Below, piece by piece: positions 17,949 through 26,465 of a stretch of 64,000 nucleotides of DNA (the stretch's first letter is position 1; each line of letters starts with the position of its first letter). Source of the DNA: JABGQS01 sp963674545 (GTDB lineage: Bacteria; Bacillota; Clostridia; Christensenellales; SZUA-584). The DNA is taken from positions 2,356,001 through 2,420,000 of the forward strand of contig CAXXFB010000001.1 of assembly GCA_963674545.2 (NCBI GenBank). Direction: 5' to 3'. The notes below the pieces were generated by a model. It saw only the letters and a program-made list of their open reading frames with translations. It made no database searches and was not told the DNA's origin. Position numbers and translations under genes: made by a program.

Positions 17949-18068
17949 AGCATTCATATCGATTGACATCAATACAATATTACTATAAAATAATAGACAT
18001 AAGTTCAAAACTCGCGTTTTTGCAACGTATTTATATTCCCAATATCAACAATGAAAGGAGAATTAAAT

Positions 18069-18206
18069 ATGCCAAGAACAGGAGAGAGACCAGGGAAGGG
18101 CACTTATGTATGTACCGTTTGCGGTACAAAAGTTAAGCTTGATGACGATGGCGACACTCTGCCGCCGTGTCCAAAATGCGCTAACACAGAATTCTTCGAA
18201 GAATAA
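18069..18206 (+). CDS. Small zinc-ribbon protein
   Basis: A 45-residue ORF with AAAGGAGA eight bases upstream. It begins MPRTGERPGKGTYVCTVCGT and ends PPCPKCANTEFFEE, i.e. CxxC-(N about 18)-CxxC, a zinc-ribbon spacing. Such tiny ribbons occur widely in Firmicutes with no assigned role. A strong terminator follows, so it appears to be its own transcription unit. Confidence 0.8.
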   Translation: MPRTGERPGKGTYVCTVCGTKVKLDDDGDTLPPCPKCANTEFFEE

Positions 18207-18269
18207 AAATCAACAGCAAACCCATTTATAATGAAGCAGGGCTGAAAAGATCTGCCATGATGATGTGTT

Positions 18270-18299
18270 AAAAAACGTGCAGCAAGTGCACGTTTTTTA
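18270..18299 (+). terminator. Intrinsic terminator after the zinc-ribbon gene
   Basis: The stem ACGTGCA / TGCACGT with loop GCAAG is flanked by an A-run and followed by T6. The converging cell-wall hydrolase gene ends 28 bases later, so it may serve both strands. Confidence 0.85.
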
Positions 18300-18327
18300 T
18301 TGTTTGTAATTAATACTTATTTAGTTT

Positions 18328-19062
18328 TTAGTTTGCCGCACAATAGAAGCTGTGGCCTCCTATTCGTACATAATACTCAAAATTGCGCCAGTGCTTGTTC
18401 TTAGATGCCTGAAAATAGTACATGTCTTCCGGGAAAAGGTTTCTGTTTGCGATCGCTTCTTCGACCGCAGCGAATGCCTGGTCGCTGTATTTCTTTGATA
18501 CTGCGAACTGGCTGCGGGCTAAAACGACTCTCTTTACTGAAGAGCCAAAGCGGCCGCTCTCAAAACGGTTCAGCACTACAGATGCGACGGCAACCTGACC
18601 TTCAAATTTTTCGCCTCTAGCTTCTGCATACACTACCCTTGCGATATATGCCTTTTCTTTATCGCTGTACAAATAAACGTTTTCAGGGTTGTGTATCTCA
18701 TGGTCAAGTTCTTCTAAGGTCTTTTCGCGGAGCGTGGAATCTGTCATAGTCTGCCCCTGAGTATACGCTTCATCAGGCTGTATACCCGGACTGTATGTGC
18801 TCTCGAAAGATTCTGGTTCTATGTTAGCAAGCACAAAATCTGCAGGTTCCTGAGCCTGAACAGGCTCTGCGCTTTTAGCTTTCGCTGCGCTGTTGTCGTT
18901 TTCAGTTTTCAAGGTGTTCATATCTATTGATGTCATTCCATACAGCGCTGTTGTTGTGCCGCTGGTCTGTGGTTCGTTCTTACTGGCTGCCAGGCCTGAA
19001 GCAGTGCTTAATAATATCAGTCCTCCCAGCAGCATAGTTACTATTCTTATTTTTCTACTCAA
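18328..19062 (-). CDS. SleB/CwlJ-type cell-wall hydrolase, secreted
   Basis: The start is placed at a TTG (19060-19062) preceded by AGAGAGGA. From there the protein begins MSRKIRIVTMLLGGLILLST, a textbook signal peptide, while the frame continues upstream for 47 codons without a ribosome site. The 244-residue product has a low-complexity linker (about 30-130) and a C-terminal Hydrolase_2 domain (about 140-244): IARVVYAEARGEKFEGQVAVASVVLNR with the catalytic Glu in YAEARGE. These enzymes cleave peptidoglycan, classically spore cortex during germination, but vegetative relatives exist. Confidence 0.85.
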   Translation of the reverse strand: MSRKIRIVTMLLGGLILLSTASGLAASKNEPQTSGTTTALYGMTSIDMNTLKTENDNSAAKAKSAEPVQAQEPADFVLANIEPESFESTYSPGIQPDEAYTQGQTMTDSTLREKTLEELDHEIHNPENVYLYSDKEKAYIARVVYAEARGEKFEGQVAVASVVLNRFESGRFGSSVKRVVLARSQFAVSKKYSDQAFAAVEEAIANRNLFPEDMYYFQASKNKHWRNFEYYVRIGGHSFYCAAN

Positions 19063-19401
19063 ACTTTGTCCTCTCTTTAGTATAAAAATTTTATATACAG
19101 CAGCCATTAAGACTGCAATGATGACATATGTCTGACGGGCGCTCTTACCCTGCAATATGCGTAAAAACCATGGTTTTTCTGCCCATGGCTGAACAATATA
19201 CACTATGTTTTGGCCTGTGTCAAATTTTTTAACAGTATATGGTATGCAAAAAAAAGGAATATCCTTTGCTGAATTGCGTAAAACTCCCGTAACAAAGGTA
19301 ATATCTCCATAATATATTCTCCATAAATTTTTTTTATGATATAATCAAAATTAAAGAATTATTGCCGAAATTAAAAGAAAAACAGGAGCTGGATGTGTGA
19401 T

Positions 19402-20379
19402 ATGAACGCAGATATTTTAAGAAAATTCTACGCACAAAAAGGTATCGGAAAAAATGAAACTGAAAATGCTGAAAAAGCAGTTGAACGTCTGGAAAAATGG
19501 CTTCAGAAACAGGGTATGACTTTGGAAGATACACCGCTCAGGCAAGTGAGAAAATATGTTGAAGATTTGGCTAATAAGAGTGAAAGCGATGAGCAAAGCA
19601 TGCTTGCTCTTTCAAGATATTTTTATCTTACCGGCCGCAAAGACATATACATTTATATGGCAAGAGTTGTTGGCGGTGTGGGAGTAATAGACAGTATCAA
19701 GTCTAGGACGAACAGTATCGCCGGAGAAAGCAAAGTAAATGAGATATTCGAAGATTTGAGAGAACCTGCACTGGGTACGCCGGCAGCAGAGCGGCCTGAC
19801 TTCATTTGCAAGCTGATGGAGCGGATGGAAACATCGCTCGAAAAGAGCGAAGTAGAAAAAATACTTGCAGGCAACAACCACGGCATACCGGCTAGCAGCA
19901 TGGACGCTGAAAGAAAAGCATATGAAGCCGCTTCGTCTATGGATGAATATTTAAAACAGCGCCATTTACGCAAAGTTAAGGAGCTTCAGGAGCACTGCGA
20001 CGAAGGCAAGGTATGGTTTGAACAGATAATAACACAGGAAGTTGTAAATTTTGTGGCGGAGAATCAGGAAATACTTTCTGCCAAAAGGGAAGGCAGCACG
20101 CTTTATGTGACTAAGATACCATATGATATAGTAAGCTATCTTAAAGAAACGGACAACAAAATGAAAAGGTATTATGCCTGCCACTGCCCGTTCGTCAGGG
20201 AGAGTATATTGACAGCGAAAAAAGTGCCGGAAAACTGGTGCTATTGCAGCGCAGGGTTTGCAAAGTTCCCATTCGAGCAGGTGTTGGGAAGAGAGCTGAG
20301 CGTAACTCTTTTAAAATCCGTTCTTACTGGCGATGATATCTGCCGTTTTGCAATCGATATAGGTACAGATTTCAAGTAG
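19402..20379 (+). CDS. Conserved hypothetical protein with Cys-rich C-terminal domain
   Basis: About 325 residues; an ATG three codons earlier (19393) is an equal alternative, both following AGGAGCT. The N-terminal 60 residues resemble a helical SAM-like DNA- or protein-binding region (AEKAVERLEKWLQKQGMTLEDT). The C-terminal part has HCPFVRESI, NWCYCSAGFAKFPFEQ and DDICRFAIDIG, a Cys/His pattern suggestive of a metal or Fe-S site, as in DUF6144-like proteins (from memory). No membrane helix. A single-gene unit, convergent with the YdcZ-type transporter. Confidence 0.6.
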   Translation: MNADILRKFYAQKGIGKNETENAEKAVERLEKWLQKQGMTLEDTPLRQVRKYVEDLANKSESDEQSMLALSRYFYLTGRKDIYIYMARVVGGVGVIDSIKSRTNSIAGESKVNEIFEDLREPALGTPAAERPDFICKLMERMETSLEKSEVEKILAGNNHGIPASSMDAERKAYEAASSMDEYLKQRHLRKVKELQEHCDEGKVWFEQIITQEVVNFVAENQEILSAKREGSTLYVTKIPYDIVSYLKETDNKMKRYYACHCPFVRESILTAKKVPENWCYCSAGFAKFPFEQVLGRELSVTLLKSVLTGDDICRFAIDIGTDFK

Positions 20380-21286
20380 GCCTGGATTTTGTTTCTGCAC
20401 TGAATGAAGCTTTGCGATTGCTGAGCCTGTCTACGATAAGGTTTTGCGCAAGCCCTGCTGTCACAAGAGCCCCGCCTAAAAGGTCGTTGAGACAAAGCGA
20501 GCCGGACAATATCATATCTATTATCAGCCCGGTGAAGACCTGGCCTGTAAAAAGCAGCAGAGTCATATAAAAAGATGAGATGCGGCTTACTGCGGCATTG
20601 AGCAGAGTGATGATACATACTCCTAGGATCCCGCCAAGATATATCCACGTATTAGGGTCAAATGAAAACCGGGTGATTATTGGTTCACTTCTTCCTGCAG
20701 CAAAGAGAATAATCAACGACACCGCAAAGCCTGTTCCATAGTTGAAAAAAGTACTTTTTATTATGCTGGTTTGCTGCGCAAGCGAAGCGTTTATGGTTCT
20801 TGAAACAACTATAGTAACGCCTGTAAGCAGCGACACTGCAATTGGAATAAGTGCATCCAACTGAGAATCTATTATCATAAGGAATATACCAGCCATTACA
20901 AGGGCGATACCGATAAGCTTCTTTGCTGCAAAGCGATGCTTTGGCATATTGAAGAAACCGTACTTATCAAAAACGAGCGAGGTCAGGCTCTGCCCGAGAA
21001 GGCTTAGTGCAAGAATGGCGGAAAGACTAATCTTTCCGAATGCCATATTGTTGAAGACAACAGTGAGCACGCCGACGACTCCGCCCAGGTATAGGTGAAA
21101 GCGCAGCCTTTTGCCTGGCAGGGGGTTCTGGCGTTTAATAGCCAGAATGATGCCGGAGAAAACAAGCCCTATTATATGAATCAGCGCTGTAGCGGAATAT
21201 AAACCATAAGCTTCGGTCAAGCTTCCGTTCATCAAAACCATTACGGCTATGAATATTCCGGCTATTATAGACAAAAAGTAATACAT
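20372..21286 (-). CDS. YdcZ-type DMT transporter, two-repeat form
   Basis: The start at 21286 is supported by AGGAGG; the frame runs 59 codons further upstream without a site. The 304-residue protein has ten predicted helices and two copies of the DUF606/YdcZ half (AGIFIAVMVLMNGSLTEAYG and SLLTGVTIVVSRTINASLAQ), normally found as separate 150-residue proteins. It overlaps the end of the converging Cys-rich gene by eight bases. It is divergent from a Crp/Fnr-type regulator across an 85-bp gap that holds a perfect palindrome, pointing to shared control. The substrate is unknown. Confidence 0.85.
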   Translation of the reverse strand: MYYFLSIIAGIFIAVMVLMNGSLTEAYGLYSATALIHIIGLVFSGIILAIKRQNPLPGKRLRFHLYLGGVVGVLTVVFNNMAFGKISLSAILALSLLGQSLTSLVFDKYGFFNMPKHRFAAKKLIGIALVMAGIFLMIIDSQLDALIPIAVSLLTGVTIVVSRTINASLAQQTSIIKSTFFNYGTGFAVSLIILFAAGRSEPIITRFSFDPNTWIYLGGILGVCIITLLNAAVSRISSFYMTLLLFTGQVFTGLIIDMILSGSLCLNDLLGGALVTAGLAQNLIVDRLSNRKASFSAETKSRPT

Positions 21287-21334
21287 ATTGTTTCCTCCTG
21301 TTTTCAATGTTAGCACTTCTGATTTGACTGGACA

Positions 21335-21350
21335 TATGACATATGTCATA
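21335..21350. promoter_or_regulatory. 16-bp perfect palindrome in the YdcZ/Crp divergent promoter
   Basis: TATGACAT followed directly by its reverse complement ATGTCATA. The core TGACATATGTCA resembles Crp/Fnr-superfamily sites. Placed between the transporter and the Crp-like gene, it is a good candidate operator for the adjacent regulator. Confidence 0.65.
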
Positions 21351-21371
21351 CTGTTTTTAAGGAAAATTGTT

Positions 21372-22031
21372 ATGAAAAAAGAAAAGCTTAAAAAAGAACA
21401 TATAAGTATACTCAAGGATTTCGGGCTTGATAAAGTCGATACGTCACATATATCTTTATTCAAATATGAAAGCGGCGAATTTATACTTCAGCAGGGATAT
21501 CCCAGCCCATATATATTTATTGTATTGGAAGGAAAGATGAAAGTTTTCATAACAATGCAAAACGGCAGTACGCTGCTCATCTGCTATTATTCGTCTTTTG
21601 TGATCCTTGGCGAGGTAGAGATGGCTTCAGACAGCCAGAATGCTGCTTCCAGCGTGCAGGCTATAACAGACGTTGCCTGTATAGGCATTCCACGTGTGCA
21701 CTATCAGAACGATATGAAAAACAGTATAGAATTTATGAACGCCGTCAGCGAAGAATTATCGCAAAAGCTGTCACGCTCAAACAGAAACAGTGCGCAAACG
21801 ATACTTATGTCACTTGAAACCCGGCTGTGCAGGTATATTTTGAACACCAGTATAAACGGATATTTCAAGGAGACTCTTACGGAAACTTCGCCGGTGCTTG
21901 GCACAAGCTACAGACACTTGCTCAGAACGCTTCAAAGCCTGTGCCAAAGAGGCCTGCTGGAAAAGACGACGCAGGGATATTTTATTAAGGATATACAAAG
22001 ACTTACTGGCATATGCGGAAGTGATGAATAG
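21372..22031 (+). CDS. Crp/Fnr-family transcriptional regulator
   Basis: The 219-residue protein starts at the ATG at 21372 with AAGGAAA upstream. Residues about 20-130 are a cNMP-binding-type beta-roll (YESGEFILQQGYPSPYIFIVLEGKMKVF, SSFVILGEVEMA). The C-terminus is a winged helix (GTSYRHLLRTLQSLCQRGLLEKTTQGY). It recalls YeiL-type members. No Fnr-like Cys cluster is present at the N-terminus. The divergent YdcZ-type transporter is the likely target. Confidence 0.88.
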   Translation: MKKEKLKKEHISILKDFGLDKVDTSHISLFKYESGEFILQQGYPSPYIFIVLEGKMKVFITMQNGSTLLICYYSSFVILGEVEMASDSQNAASSVQAITDVACIGIPRVHYQNDMKNSIEFMNAVSEELSQKLSRSNRNSAQTILMSLETRLCRYILNTSINGYFKETLTETSPVLGTSYRHLLRTLQSLCQRGLLEKTTQGYFIKDIQRLTGICGSDE

Positions 22032-22081
22032 AAATAATGGTTTGGGTTTAATACAAAAAATCATTTTTTAATAGAATGAAT

Positions 22082-22468
22082 TTATTGCATTGTGATATCG
22101 GGCAGGCCGAGCCTGTTTGAGATATCTTTAAGACCCTGAGCGATCTCTTCTCTTGAAAAGCTTGCTTTTTCAAGTTCACTGTCTGTCCATGCGTTGATGC
22201 TGTTATAAAAGAATACGGCGGTTTTGGCCATATCATTTGTCAGAGTCCCATGTGATTCTATGTAATCGAACAGCGAGTCTTCTGCACCGCATATGTCTTT
22301 GTTATCAAGATGCTTTAAAATTTCTTTATGCAGAGGGCTGCTGCTTTCTGACAAATCTTCGTTTTCAAGCTCGTATAGCTCAACGTTTTTGCCAAACAGT
22401 GAAACGACGATAAAGTGTGTCATCATTTCGATTTCCCGCAGTATCCAGTCTTTTTGCTGATAATACAT
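22082..22468 (-). CDS. Hypothetical protein (DUF6483-like)
   Basis: A 128-residue soluble protein starting MYYQQKDWILREIEMMTHFI at 22468, with a weak GAGG site; the frame extends ten codons upstream. Mostly helical and acidic. The start resembles DUF6483 proteins (from memory). No catalytic motif is visible, and the neighbours give no clue. Confidence 0.6.
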   Translation of the reverse strand: MYYQQKDWILREIEMMTHFIVVSLFGKNVELYELENEDLSESSSPLHKEILKHLDNKDICGAEDSLFDYIESHGTLTNDMAKTAVFFYNSINAWTDSELEKASFSREEIAQGLKDISNRLGLPDITMQ

Positions 22469-22575
22469 AGACTTGCCTCGAACTGTAATTTTTATCATTA
22501 TAACACAGGCGGTTTAGAAATAATATATATGCAATACAAAGCTCCAATAGAACCGGAACAGCGTAATTTCTCAGA

Positions 22576-22934
22576 TTGTATACAGCAGAATGCATAGATG
22601 TTGTTTGCGTCGGAACAGCGAAAGTCGGCGTCGCCTGGTACAGATATTGGAAAGAGACAGACAACACACGTGGCTATGTTAACGAAAGCATACCCGTACT
22701 GGCTATTGGAGTACAAAAAGACTACAGGCACAGAGGCAAATGCAGAAGTATGATAGAATGGCTGACGAAATATGCAGTACAGTACTCGATAGGAAAAAAA
22801 TAAGCTTATGTGTTTCGAAAGACAATTATGCGATAAATCTTTATAAGCAGCAGGGTCTTGCAGAGCATTTGGATATAGTTGATTCCGTAACGATGATTTG
22901 TGTTATAAAAAAAGCTGCGTATGCCGCAGATTAA
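22576..22934 (+). pseudogene. GNAT acetyltransferase remnant with frameshift
   Basis: Two overlapping frames encode successive parts of one GNAT protein. Frame one gives VAWYRYWKETDN...SIPVLAIGVQKDYRHRG up to 22803; frame two continues ISLCVSKDNYAINLYKQQG, the usual GNAT C-terminal half. The switch falls in a run of seven A at 22794-22800. The N-terminal third of a GNAT domain is not found upstream. It is most simply a decayed gene, though a single-base sequencing error in the A-run cannot be excluded. Confidence 0.75.
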
Positions 22935-23016
22935 AAAACCATATGAAATTATTTCGTATTTGATATATAAATACAGAAATTAAAAATTACTGTGGGGATT
23001 TAATAAAAGCCTCTTT

Positions 23017-23811
23017 TTAATTATTGCTAAGCGCCTTGTTTATCAGCTTGATCGCAGCTTTTGGTGCAAACTTGTAAAGTATGTTTAAGAACTTTGAATC
23101 ATTTCCGATGAACATACGGAACTTATTTTTCTCCATAGATTTAATAATAAGCGACGCTGCTTTCTGCGGAGTAAGCAGGTTTGCAGTCTTTACAGAATCA
23201 CTGCTAACTTCATCAGAGCCTGCACCTGAATTCTTTACGATATCAGTTGCTATACCTCCTGGTATAATGACGCTTACGCCTACGTTTGTGTTTTTCAGTT
23301 CTGCATACAAGCCTTCGGATAATAGCTTGATTGCTGCTTTTGATGCTCCGTATGCGATCTGACCCGGTACTGGTAGGAATCCACCCATACTAGATACATT
23401 CACGATATGAGCGTGCGGCCTTTCAAGCAGGCTTGGAAGAGATGCTTTTATCATATGCAGTGTTCCGCAGAAGTTTACACTCATCACCTTGTTTACCTGG
23501 TCTAACGTAAGTTCGTTGATATTTATAAACGGCTGAATTATTCCCGCATTGTTAATAACTCCGTCTATACTTCCGTGTATCTTCTTAACTTCCTCCACAA
23601 CTTCTTCGACTAGTTCTTCTTCTCTTAAATCTAAAGTGTGGATGGATAGCCTTTCGCTGTTGCCGGCCATTCTCTTTGTTTCATTGAGCGATTCTTCATC
23701 AATGTCAATTGCGGCGACTCTTGCTTGTTTTTCTAAGAGCTGGAGAACAAGCTCACGTCCGACGCCTCTGCCTCCTCCGGTCACTACTACCGTTTTACCA
23801 TTAACCTTCAT
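23017..23811 (-). CDS. Short-chain dehydrogenase/reductase
   Basis: The start at 23811 follows AAAGGAG by ten bases; a GTG three codons upstream is too close to the site. The 264-residue protein is a classical SDR: cofactor loop TGGGRGVG near residue 10, NNAG, catalytic Ser in NVSSMGG, and YGASK holding Tyr and Lys. Asp at the end of beta-2 (AIDIDEES) favours NAD over NADP. The C-terminal tail (KFAPKAAIKLINKALSNN) is amphipathic. The substrate is unknown; it is a single-gene unit. Confidence 0.92.
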   Translation of the reverse strand: MKVNGKTVVVTGGGRGVGRELVLQLLEKQARVAAIDIDEESLNETKRMAGNSERLSIHTLDLREEELVEEVVEEVKKIHGSIDGVINNAGIIQPFININELTLDQVNKVMSVNFCGTLHMIKASLPSLLERPHAHIVNVSSMGGFLPVPGQIAYGASKAAIKLLSEGLYAELKNTNVGVSVIIPGGIATDIVKNSGAGSDEVSSDSVKTANLLTPQKAASLIIKSMEKNKFRMFIGNDSKFLNILYKFAPKAAIKLINKALSNN

Positions 23812-24023
23812 TATAACCACGCTCCTTTCAAAGCTTTTCAGTTTCTTAGGGTAAATCTAATTTCTATTTATATATAATTTATACATCAGAAATTCGTTTG
23901 TTTGTGTGATATTATCACATAAATTGCAATATTTATATTTTAAAGATGTGGTTTTGTGGTTAAAAGTTTATATATAATTTGAAAGGCACGATCCGCTTTA
24001 TTCCGGATATTATGAGATATTAA

Positions 24024-24046
24024 CAGCCGGACATAGCACCCGGCTG
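24024..24046 (-). terminator. Hairpin after the truncated gene, weak terminator
   Basis: A perfect 7-bp stem CAGCCGG / CCGGCTG with a nine-base loop, followed on the minus strand by TTAATAT rather than a clean T-run. Confidence 0.4.
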
Positions 24047-24067
24047 CAAATCCCTATTAAAGACCTG

Positions 24068-24535
24068 CTATTTTACATGCACAGATATAGAAACTTCAAG
24101 CGTGTTCATCGTGCCGACTATGTCGTCCACGTCCGTGGAATATTCGACTTGTGTCCACAGTTTATAATCACCAGCAGGAAGGATAAGTTCATCCTTGGAA
24201 TAGAACTCTTTGAAGAATTCTGCGTTCGGGTCGTCTGAACTCCAGCCACCGCTCTTTTGGAACGGAAGAACGATTTCCTCATTGGCTGTGAAATCCGTAA
24301 GGTTAAGAGAATCCTGCCGGGCCCATTCGCCGTTGAAACTGCCACCCTCGATATAGAAAACAACCAGCGGGTCTGCGTGGTATACTTTTATATCATCCTG
24401 CCCGAGATATGTTAAAGACGAATAACACTCTATAGGCTCATCTGTTTTATATGTGCTTTTATCTGCCCAGATAGAAAGGCTGAAATCATCGTTGGTTACG
24501 GTGTTTCCCACAGTCGTTTCTTCCACCTCGCAGCA
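24068..24535 (-). pseudogene. 5'-truncated hypothetical protein gene, interrupted by IS3 remnant
   Basis: The readable part (about 155 residues, from EVEETTVGNTVTNDDF to the C-terminus EVSISVHVK) looks like an extracytoplasmic beta-sandwich protein: FSLSIWADKSTYKTDEPIECYSSLTYLG. The frame continues upstream only as the reverse complement of an IS3 transposase fragment, so the true N-terminus, presumably with a signal peptide, has been lost. No family is recognised. Confidence 0.65.
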
Positions 24536-24775
24536 GCAGTTACGCAATCCTTTTCGCCAAGTGCAAGACCATGTCATAATGCAGTGATGGAATCGTTCTT
24601 TGCAACCTTGAAGAAGGAGGAATTATATAGAATAAACTACAGATCAATCCGTGAATTCGAGGAAAGCGTAAAGGCATATATTGAGAGATATAATAACGAA
24701 CGTCCACATGTAACACTAAGGTACAGGTCGCCGGATGCCTATGAACAGGAGTATTATGATAAACAGCAAGAGTAA
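24536..24775 (+). mobile_element. IS3-family OrfB C-terminal remnant
   Basis: The open frame reads QSFSPSARPCHNAVMESFFA, then LKKEELYRINYRSIREFEESV and ERYNNERPHVTLRYRSPDAY. This is the end of an IS3/IS150-type DDE transposase including the final catalytic Glu (VMES). Upstream homology stops at about 24536 inside the neighbouring truncated gene. The element is dead. It marks the change from the mid-GC chromosome to the AT-rich region. Confidence 0.88.
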
Positions 24776-25311
24776 TTGATTTGGACAAAGGTGTTCGAAA
24801 GTTAAAAATTTTGTGTTTTGCACGATGAAATTTAGATGATTGTTTCAACATAATTTAGACATAGTAACGAAGCCATTTTGCTTAGAAATACCGTAAACAG
24901 TGGGATATTGCGTATTAAAAAGGTACTTAGGAATGAACTGTCCAATAAAAAAGTTCATATCTGAGTACCTTATTCATAATAAATATTCAGTTATATCAAA
25001 ATATTAACAAGACTTATTAAAAATTTAATATTAAATCTAATGATGTATATTTTTGATATTTAAATCAATCAAAATAATAATATTATTCGTCACTATATCA
25101 AATTGTATATTTTCTTAAAAAAAGATAATATAAAAACCTACTTGATAATCAAGCAATTAATCTTGAATTTAAAATTATAGATAGAGTTTTTTAGATTTTG
25201 ATATGTAAGGCGTTAGATATTTTTGTTAGAGAATAAGGAACAGTCTAATACAAGCATACCTAATAAAATTACTGCGTGATCATATCATAAAAAAATAAAG
25301 GAGACGTAGAA
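24776..25311. other. AT-rich intergenic region before the sulfatase locus
   Basis: No gene is recognisable in these 536 bases. The stretch is very AT-rich and holds a 20-bp imperfect hairpin (24920-24971). The promoter of the sulfatase locus should lie near the right end, upstream of AAGGAGACG at about 25298. No known riboswitch was recognised. Confidence 0.6.
24920..24971. repeat. Long imperfect hairpin with ACTGTCCAATAAAA at its tip
   Basis: AAGGTACTTAGGAATGAACT pairs with AGTTCATATCTGAGTACCTT (about 16 of 20 positions) around a 12-base loop. The tip sequence ACTGTCCAATAAAA recurs at 53506-53519 in a different hairpin that also lies some 160-180 bp behind an IS3 transposase end. Confidence 0.6.
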
Positions 25312-26451
25312 ATGAAGAAACTTATTGTACTAATTATGGTTTTATTGCTAGTATTTGCATTTGTTGGATGTTCATCTTCGGACAAGCAAGAACCAAAAAC
25401 TGCTGATGATAATGTCAGCGAGGAAGAACAAGCAGGTACAGAAAACTCTGCACAAGAGGAAGTGGCGGATGCTGAGCCACTGATCATTGGAACAATGCCA
25501 GGTCATCAAGGCGTACCAATTCAATATGCTATTGATAACGGTATGTATGAAGAAGCGGGGCTGAATATTGAATTGGTTCTTTTCCCGACCGGAGCACCGA
25601 TAAACGAAGCTCTTGCAGCAGAACAGATTGATATTGCTGGTAGCGGAATGGCATCGATTTTTGCATTGGCATCTGGTGATAACTATTGGCTCGGAGATAA
25701 TGTAAAGACAGTTAGAGGACTTGGTATTTATGTAAGACCTGACAATCCTATTTTAGAGCATAAAGGAGAGGTAGAAGGTTATCCAGACGTATATGGCAGT
25801 GCTGATACGATAAAAGGCATTACGGTTCTTGGTCCTCTCGGTACAGCTGCTCAGTTCAACGCTATCGCATGGGCACAGCTGTTTGGAGTTAACGGATCTG
25901 AGTTTGAGATGTTGCATATGGATCCGGCGCCAGCGACACAAGCGTTTATCGCAGGTGAGGGTGATGCTATTGCTTGTTTTGGACCTCCCTTCGTTTATGA
26001 TATTGAAGCAGCAGGTTTTATAGAAGTAGGCAACTTAACAACAGTTTCCGGCATGGAGATTGCAGATGGTATCGTTGCAAGGAAAAAAGTTGTTGATGCA
26101 AGAAGAGATGATGTTAAGAAATTCCTAGAAGTAACATATGCTGCTGTTGATATCATTTATGACGATGATGATCTTCTAAAAGAATTTGCTCAAAAATTCT
26201 ATAATGATAATGGACGAGAATATACAGATGATATGATGTGGGGTGAAATCAATGATAAGGATTACATAGGGAAAAAAGAACTTATGATGGATTCTTATAG
26301 ATTTGGCTCAACAATGATAGGCATGGGTAAGTTTTATCTTGAAGATGGCAAACTTGATGAGGACGGACTTGAAAATGTCTTAACTAGTATGTATCCAGAA
26401 TTCCTTGAAGAAATTTACGGGATAGAACTAGAACTATTTGGTCAGGATTAA
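25312..26451 (+). CDS. ABC transporter substrate-binding lipoprotein, NMT1/SsuA-type
   Basis: A 379-residue protein with a lipoprotein signal (MKKLIVLIMVLLLVFAFVGC) and Cys20 in the lipobox, followed by an acidic linker. The mature domain has the SsuA/THI5-NMT1 pattern: IQYAIDNGMYEEAGLNIELVLFPTGAPINEALAAEQIDIAGSGMAS, GPLGTAAQ, and DPAPATQAFIAGEGDAIACFGPP. Such proteins bind sulfonates, sulfate esters or pyrimidine and amine precursors. It heads an importer operon leading into a sulfatase gene, so the ligand is probably an organosulfate. AAGGAG precedes the ATG. Confidence 0.92.
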   Translation: MKKLIVLIMVLLLVFAFVGCSSSDKQEPKTADDNVSEEEQAGTENSAQEEVADAEPLIIGTMPGHQGVPIQYAIDNGMYEEAGLNIELVLFPTGAPINEALAAEQIDIAGSGMASIFALASGDNYWLGDNVKTVRGLGIYVRPDNPILEHKGEVEGYPDVYGSADTIKGITVLGPLGTAAQFNAIAWAQLFGVNGSEFEMLHMDPAPATQAFIAGEGDAIACFGPPFVYDIEAAGFIEVGNLTTVSGMEIADGIVARKKVVDARRDDVKKFLEVTYAAVDIIYDDDDLLKEFAQKFYNDNGREYTDDMMWGEINDKDYIGKKELMMDSYRFGSTMIGMGKFYLEDGKLDEDGLENVLTSMYPEFLEEIYGIELELFGQD

Positions 26452-26465
26452 TTGGAGGTCATACC

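Noticed and set aside
17720..18136. Open frame of 138 codons across the end of the EamA gene
   Set aside because: It is a shifted reading of the transporter gene and of the real zinc-ribbon gene at 18069.
24776..25311. Riboswitch upstream of the sulfatase locus
   Set aside because: The region is AT-rich and has one long hairpin but nothing matching a known riboswitch core; the nearby two-component pair is a better explanation for control.
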